A DNA stretch of 64,000 bases from Candidatus Woesearchaeota archaeon (GTDB lineage: Archaea; Nanobdellota; Nanobdellia; Woesearchaeales; GCA-023898365): contig CP060219.1 of NCBI GenBank assembly GCA_023898365.1, forward strand, positions 1 to 64,000, in the 5' to 3' direction. Position 1 is the stretch's first letter. The number at the start of each line of letters is the position of its first letter. The translations under genes were made by a program, and so were the position numbers. Positions 59,577 to 64,000 of the stretch are shown piece by piece. The notes below the pieces were generated by a model, which ran no database searches, was not told where the DNA came from, and was given only the letters and a program-made list of their open reading frames with translations.

Positions 59577-60437
59577 ATGAAAAAAGGCCGACAAGTCGAG
59601 GAATTTCTTGAGAAAATACATAAGAAAACAGTCATTTCATTTATTGATAAAGTTAGTTTTCCTCAAATTCTTCTTGTGTGGATTCTTACCACCGTTCTTT
59701 TTGGATTCTATTATTTTTTGTTCTCCAATGAAAAATCTTATCTTATCGAAATAGCGACCGCACATCGAGTCAACGAAATATTCACGTCAATCTACTATAG
59801 TTTTATTGCGGCAACCACGACAGGTTTTGGAGATATAATTCCTCGAGGATCATTTCAAGCAATAGCAGTGCTCCAAGTTATCATCGGATTACTTCTCCTT
59901 GCCGTAGTCACCTCAAAATTGGTTTCGATTAAGCAAGACGTTATTCTCGGAGAACTCTACGACCTGTCCATTAATGGCCACGTCTCAAAAATCCGCTCTT
60001 CATTATTGCTCTTTAGACAAAATATTGATCGCATTATCGTTAAACTTGAAGAACACGCGCTTTCAAAAAGAGAATTACATTCACTCTACAATCATTTTGC
60101 TGCGTTACAAGACGCGATTAATGAAATACTGCCCATCGTTGCAACAAAAAATAACGAAATGCTTTCGAAAATGGATCCGGTGAATATTGAACTGACCACG
60201 CATAGCATGATTTCTTCCATTAACAAAATCGAAGAGCTTCTTGAAGAACTTGAAGAACAAAAACTTCACTGGAAAACAGATCTTAACAAAAATTTAGTGA
60301 GTAAAATCCTTGATCTTGGAAAACAGGTTGTTGATCACCTCGAATCTGCAGATCTGCCAAAACTTGTCGCCAAAGATTTGCGCATCAGATTTGAAACTAT
60401 TGCAACAACAATCTCTGAACGACTAGAAGAGAAGTGA
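59577..60437 (+). CDS. Two-TM potassium channel with helical C-terminal domain
   Basis: 286 residues. An amphipathic N-terminus, TM1 (LLVWILTTVLFGFYYFLF), pore with filter TTTGFGD, TM2 (AVLQVIIGLLLLAVVTSKLV). From about 125 to 286 a purely helical cytosolic part without an RCK domain. Potassium conductance is likely; gating unclear. A TATA-like TTTAAAA lies about 50 nt upstream. Confidence 0.88.
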   Translation: MKKGRQVEEFLEKIHKKTVISFIDKVSFPQILLVWILTTVLFGFYYFLFSNEKSYLIEIATAHRVNEIFTSIYYSFIAATTTGFGDIIPRGSFQAIAVLQVIIGLLLLAVVTSKLVSIKQDVILGELYDLSINGHVSKIRSSLLLFRQNIDRIIVKLEEHALSKRELHSLYNHFAALQDAINEILPIVATKNNEMLSKMDPVNIELTTHSMISSINKIEELLEELEEQKLHWKTDLNKNLVSKILDLGKQVVDHLESADLPKLVAKDLRIRFETIATTISERLEEK

Positions 60438-60455
60438 ACGGGACGTATGTTCACC

Positions 60456-60977
60456 TTATTTCTTTGCACGGGTCAATCGCTGATACTCAAATCGCAAAAG
60501 GACAAGGATAAGGATATCAAGAATGGCAAGAATCAAAAGGAACAGTGAGTGATTGCTCGCAAAACGCATAAGCTGATAGACAACAAACAATGTTAACACC
60601 ACACCTGCCAGTGGAAAAATCCATTTTTTTTCATACCACAGGCCTGCAACCAATCCAAGTTTTATCAGACCATGAAGTACAAGATAAACAGCAATGAAAG
60701 AAACCGTTTCCATAGAGAGCTTTTGTGAAAGAGACACAAGTGAACGAGCAAGTGTATCTGTTGGATCCTGAGAGAGCTCATGTTGGAACAGGAATTGTAC
60801 ACTCTGTTGCAAAGCGTTATTCTTGAAGAATAATAAGAACACTCCCCCTATAAGCTCAAGAAGACCATCAACTCCTTTTATGACAATACTTACAAGAAAG
60901 ATATTGTGGACTAGGGTAGTTCGTTCTTTTGTTCGCACAGACGAAGAAGGGAAAAATACAATTATAAATTTTCTCAA
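60456..60977 (-). CDS. DUF2127-type membrane protein
   Basis: 173 residues with four membrane segments; VSIVIKGVDGLLELIGGVFLLF and VYLVLHGLIKLGLVAGLWYEKKWIFPLAGVVLTLFVVYQL are the DUF2127 pattern. Function unknown. Adjacent to a small Cys-rich protein gene. Confidence 0.8.
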   Translation of the reverse strand: MRKFIIVFFPSSSVRTKERTTLVHNIFLVSIVIKGVDGLLELIGGVFLLFFKNNALQQSVQFLFQHELSQDPTDTLARSLVSLSQKLSMETVSFIAVYLVLHGLIKLGLVAGLWYEKKWIFPLAGVVLTLFVVYQLMRFASNHSLFLLILAILDILILVLLRFEYQRLTRAKK

Positions 60978-61006
60978 AGAAAAATGAAATAAAAGAAATA
61001 CTGATC

Positions 61007-61375
61007 TTACTCGATGTCAAGTGCTCTCATGATTTTGTTGAGTTTTTCATTGATAAGATCGAGATCCTTTGAAGAAAACGCAGGAGAACCGCCCTTATCT
61101 TGCTTTGAAAAGCACTTATCACAATAGACAGGTTTGTTTGCAACAGGCTTAAACGGCACTTCACAAGAGTCACCGCATGCTGCGCAGTTAACCTTGGTCA
61201 TCGTAAAGTCTCGCCTATTGCGAGCATTTCTTGGAGAATCTCTCGAAGAAAAACTTCGTTGTCTTGATTGTGAACCACCATCTGAAGACCTGCTTCTAAG
61301 TGGCGATCTCCTTGGAGAACTAGGCTTAGAATCCGGTTTACTTCGTCTCTCACGAGACCGATCGAATTGTACCAT
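61007..61375 (-). CDS. CxxC-x17-CxxC zinc-binding protein with Arg/Ser-rich N-terminus
   Basis: 122 residues. Residues 1-58 are basic and disordered (Ser/Arg/Pro-rich, RS-like). Residues 62-90 hold CAACGDSCEVPFKPVANKPVYCDKC, the CxxC-x17-CxxC zinc module common in archaea and CPR bacteria. A C-terminal helix LDLINEKLNKIMRAL ends it. RNA- or DNA-binding is likely. A TATA box about 25-30 nt upstream gives a short leader. Confidence 0.8.
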   Translation of the reverse strand: MVQFDRSRERRSKPDSKPSSPRRSPLRSRSSDGGSQSRQRSFSSRDSPRNARNRRDFTMTKVNCAACGDSCEVPFKPVANKPVYCDKCFSKQDKGGSPAFSSKDLDLINEKLNKIMRALDIE

Positions 61376-61396
61376 AGGACGTGGTGAATGAACATC

Positions 61397-61406
61397 GGTT
61401 TATAAG
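61397..61406 (-). promoter_or_regulatory. TATA box for the CxxC-x17-CxxC gene
   Basis: CTTATAAACC on the minus strand, 22-31 nt before the ATG at 61375. Confidence 0.55.
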
Positions 61407-61543
61407 CTATGTGAAAATGTATTAGTCGCCAATAGTGACTGATTCGTGCCACAGAAGCCTCAAAAGAGCAGTTTATACTTGAACAGGACGGTCCGTTCCG
61501 AGTAAGAGAACTTTTATAATTGCATGAAACTCGGTTGTGAGTA

Positions 61544-62485
61544 ATGATCGAAATTTATTATAACGAAAACGGCATTCAAAAGGCAAGTCTTGAAGAGCTT
61601 GACAAACTTCGTTCCAAAAAAAAGTGGGTTCAGATCACCAATATCACACCAGATGAAAAAGAAATTGTGCAAAAAGAATTCAATCTTCACCCCCTTACGA
61701 GTGAAGATTTGGGAACGGAAGGTACAAGAATTAAAGTTGAAGAATTTCCCGAGTATTTATTTTCAGTTTTTTATGGCATTGCAAAAAGCAAAACGGTTGG
61801 GTTAGTTGAGCTTGATTTCATACTCGGTAACAATATGCTTATTACAAGCAACAAAATTCCAAGAGAATCATACGAAAAAATCAAACAAGATCCAAAAAAA
61901 TTAGAATCCTTATTTGACAAAGGACTTGACTTTTTATTTCATTACCTGCTTGACCAAGAAGTTGATAATTTCTTTCCCGTTCTTGAAAACATTGATGATG
62001 AAATCGAGGAACTAGAAGATGAAGCAGCAAAACGACCTCGACCTGAATTGCTGACCAAAATCCACAAACTAAAAAGAAAGATCATCACGATAAAAAAAAT
62101 ATCTCTGCCACAAAGAGAGAAAATATCTTTTTTGGCAAAAAACAATTATGACCACATATCAAAAAAAACAATTCCTTATTTTCGCGACGTGTACGACCAC
62201 TCTATACGAGTTGCAGACACCCTTGATAATTATCGTGAAGCGATTGGCGCAACCGCTGATGCTTATATGACTGCAGTCTCAAACAATATGAATGAAGTCA
62301 TGAAGGTGTTAAGCATCATTGCAACCATCGCGCTTCCTCTGACTGTGATTTCTGGCATTTACGGAACAAATTTTGATGTGCTTCCAGGACAACATCTCGC
62401 TTTCGGTTTTTGGTTCATGATCTTTCTCATGCTCCTTGTCGCAGGACTAATGGTGTACATGTTCAAAAAAAGAAATTGGTTCTAA
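61544..62485 (+). CDS. corA: CorA-family divalent cation transporter with GTN in place of GMN
   Basis: 313 residues. Cytosolic alpha/beta funnel (residues 1-245), then two membrane segments at the end: ALPLTVISGIYGTNFDVLPG and LAFGFWFMIFLMLLVAGLMVYMF, basic KKRNWF end. The signature loop is YGTNFD, while CorA family normally has YGMNF; the Met is replaced by Thr. Probably Mg2+ or another divalent cation transporter. Adjacent to MgtC. Confidence 0.88.
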   Translation: MIEIYYNENGIQKASLEELDKLRSKKKWVQITNITPDEKEIVQKEFNLHPLTSEDLGTEGTRIKVEEFPEYLFSVFYGIAKSKTVGLVELDFILGNNMLITSNKIPRESYEKIKQDPKKLESLFDKGLDFLFHYLLDQEVDNFFPVLENIDDEIEELEDEAAKRPRPELLTKIHKLKRKIITIKKISLPQREKISFLAKNNYDHISKKTIPYFRDVYDHSIRVADTLDNYREAIGATADAYMTAVSNNMNEVMKVLSIIATIALPLTVISGIYGTNFDVLPGQHLAFGFWFMIFLMLLVAGLMVYMFKKRNWF

Positions 62486-62500
62486 ACCTGACATGCTTGT

Positions 62501-63133
62501 TTATTGAACAACACACTTAATGAAGCCAGGTTCTTTTTTCAGAAAATAGGGCAGGCGCATGATACTGTCTTGAGGTCCTTCAACCAAATATAACCTCGTT
62601 ATAGATTCTTCTTTTTTGTCAATCGTGAACTCGAGCAATTTATAGCGTTGATATGATTGGCTAAGAATTGCACGAATCTTTTTTTCTGGAAGAGAAATCG
62701 TTGTGGTAATTACCGCTTTTCGTTGATACGAACCAACACCTCGATATTCAAAAAAAAGATCCACTCCTACAACCACCCAGACAAATGCGTAGATGATAAA
62801 TCCTGTTGCGTATTGCCCAACACCAACAAGAAGACCAAAAATAGCAAATAACCAAATACTGGCTGCGGTCGTGACACCAAAAATCTTATCTGTTGTCTTA
62901 ATCATCGCGCCAGCTCCTAAAAATCCAATGCCTGTCACAATGGCGCTAAGCAAGGGCAAAGGATTCGAACCGGAGAGCTCAAGAGACGCAATGGCAAGAG
63001 CGCTTGCTCCTAACGAGACAAAGATAAACGTTCCAAACCCAATAGGTTTATGAGCCCATTGACGATTAAGACCGAAGAGTCCTGAAAGTACAAACACTAA
63101 AAGCAATTTACTTAGCACCACCATAAATTCCAT
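62501..63133 (-). CDS. MgtC/SapB family membrane protein
   Basis: 210 residues. Four or five membrane segments with the family motif GLNRQWAHKPIGFGTFIFVSLGASALA, GIGFLGAGAMIKTTDKIFGVTTAASIWLFAIFGLLVGVG. C-terminal 70 residues form a small ACT-like domain. Tail to tail with corA; both may be concerned with Mg2+ homeostasis. Confidence 0.92.
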   Translation of the reverse strand: MEFMVVLSKLLLVFVLSGLFGLNRQWAHKPIGFGTFIFVSLGASALAIASLELSGSNPLPLLSAIVTGIGFLGAGAMIKTTDKIFGVTTAASIWLFAIFGLLVGVGQYATGFIIYAFVWVVVGVDLFFEYRGVGSYQRKAVITTTISLPEKKIRAILSQSYQRYKLLEFTIDKKEESITRLYLVEGPQDSIMRLPYFLKKEPGFIKCVVQ

Positions 63134-63186
63134 GGAGCCGCTCGAAACAGAAGTAGCTTAAAAAGTTAACGAAAAGAAATAAACAG

Positions 63187-63396
63187 TTAAGAAAACATCT
63201 TTTTTAAGAGAGGAATCATCAGGAGAATGGTGATGATCAAAAACCAATACCACGCAATTCCTAAGACAAGAGTTCTAAAACCACTCCACGCGGTCATCAA
63301 AAATAATGTTGCAAAAAACACAGACAACTTCAAAAGCGAGAAGTCATACCACTTCATCTTTTTACCTAATTCTTCAGCTAATCCAAATAAATTCAT
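63187..63396 (-). CDS. Small membrane protein
   Basis: 69 residues with two hydrophobic segments (LLKLSVFFATLFLMTAWSGF and IAWYWFLIITILLMIPLL). GGTGCCC precedes the ATG. No named family found. Located between the MgtC gene and the 63451 gene. Confidence 0.55.
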   Translation of the reverse strand: MNLFGLAEELGKKMKWYDFSLLKLSVFFATLFLMTAWSGFRTLVLGIAWYWFLIITILLMIPLLKKMFS

Positions 63397-63450
63397 AAGG
63401 GCACCTCAACATACTACTTGAGAAACCTAGTTTAAATACTTACTCGTTGT

Positions 63451-63873
63451 TTACTGCGATGTCTGTTGCGGTAAGCCTGGAGAACCGAGAGGCAATTCAT
63501 AAACAGGAACAACAAATTTATCTGGCACAATCACTAAACCACATTTTCTTTCTAAAGAAGTTGCGTCTAAACCTTTTTGCACGTCCTCAGATAAAGCAAT
63601 TGCAGCCATTAAACTAGGATGTTGCGGTAATTTTGCAAGATACTTTTCTCGGCCACCAAACCAAGGATATGCTGATCCGGGAATGTTAGAACAGAGCACC
63701 ATCCCCCCTGCTTCTACCGGAGAATACTTAACAACAGAGTATCTTGAATCAGCCAAAAAAAGAACATCTCCCTCTTTGCGACGAAAACCAATCCTTGGAA
63801 ATTCTAGAGACATCGTAAATCTGAGGCTGTGGAGGATAAAATGAAGCAATTGTTTATCATCATTCTTTGTCAT
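63451..63873 (-). CDS. Hypothetical protein
   Basis: About 140 residues from ATG 63873 (GGGTG upstream). Residues 25-140 are beta-rich (DVLFLADSRYSVVKYSPVEAGGMVLCSN, CGLVIVPDKFVVPVYELPLG). No signal peptide, no membrane segment, no recognised motif. A TTTAAGT element about 45 nt upstream may be its promoter. The remaining 120 nt to the window end contain no gene I can support. Confidence 0.5.
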   Translation of the reverse strand: MTKNDDKQLLHFILHSLRFTMSLEFPRIGFRRKEGDVLFLADSRYSVVKYSPVEAGGMVLCSNIPGSAYPWFGGREKYLAKLPQHPSLMAAIALSEDVQKGLDATSLERKCGLVIVPDKFVVPVYELPLGSPGLPQQTSQ

Positions 63874-64000
63874 ATACAAACACCCGAATATATCTTAAGG
63901 TGAAACCACGCCAACTTAAATATGTTACTATTTTGAAATGTCAATAAAAACAGGTTACAGGGTCGCAGTTATCAAGGTCCTTCCTCTATGAGGGTTTCTG

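Noticed and set aside
63940..64000. Start of a plus-strand gene or structured RNA at the window end
   Set aside because: An upstream TTAAATAT could be a promoter, but the only ATG frame ends after 17 codons and the window stops before anything can be judged.

Overview
The window is archaeal. It encodes Spt5, SecE, aEF-1beta, TFS, eS1, an eL41 micro-gene, Pth2, deoxyhypusine synthase, a class I CCA-adding enzyme, a histone-fold protein, FtsZ and SepF. TTTATAAA-type TATA boxes sit about 25 bp upstream of several starts, and one tRNA has bulge-helix-bulge introns. Small compact genes, 4-nt ATGA overlaps, many DPANN-style small membrane proteins (DUF5654, DUF378, PspC), a CxxC-x17-CxxC protein and a group 3b NiFe hydrogenase suggest a DPANN lineage, most likely Woesearchaeota-like. 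That placement is inference; there is no rRNA in the window. No insertion sequence, prophage or CRISPR array was seen, and no gene-free stretch exceeds 300 bases.

Layout. 1-10.7 kb: a minus-strand cassette of secreted proteins in which RHS/YD-repeat sequence is spread over separate genes, each with its own signal peptide. 10.8-23.8 kb: information-processing and division genes (pth2, rad50, a hydrolase-FKBP fusion, ftsZ-secE-spt5, aEF-1beta, a Zn-ribbon/DUF4346 pair, L11, TFS, SepF, histone). 23.9-34.8 kb: hydrogenase region, with hypA-hypC, a DUF6390-like protein, an EamA permease, a maturation protease and the sulfhydrogenase genes beta-gamma-delta-alpha on the minus strand. It is interrupted by a secreted beta-rich protein, an ABC-2 exporter and small membrane proteins. 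34.8-46 kb: a methyltransferase, the CCA-adding enzyme, a prepilin peptidase, a wHTH regulator with a 37-codon divergent micro-ORF, PepF, a C39-like peptidase, a HemK-like methyltransferase, IleRS and a Dph2 N-domain fragment. 46-53 kb: eS1, eL41, three tRNAs (Glu, a two-intron Ile-UAU, Gly), a C39-like pseudo-enzyme, a polyamine/hypusine operon (ureohydrolase, PLP decarboxylase, deoxyhypusine synthase), tRNA-Pro, a ThiF-like E1 and ScpA. 53-64 kb: membrane transport and redox, with MscS, a CPA2 antiporter, an ApbE/ferric-reductase-like operon, a K+ channel, CorA and MgtC.

How the genes work together. The hydrogenase genes form an NAD(P)H-linked cytosolic enzyme with part of its maturation kit; HypB, D, E and F are not in the window. 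The decarboxylase, ureohydrolase and deoxyhypusine synthase can supply polyamine for hypusination of aIF5A. The ApbE/ferric-reductase-like operon suggests transmembrane electron transfer with a flavinylated partner not found here. The strongest candidates for undescribed biology are the trans-split RHS cassette, the tRNA-Ile(UAU) with an anticodon-loop and a T-loop intron, the stand-alone Dph2 first domain, and the maturation protease gene that lies antisense to the codons of the peptide it should remove.
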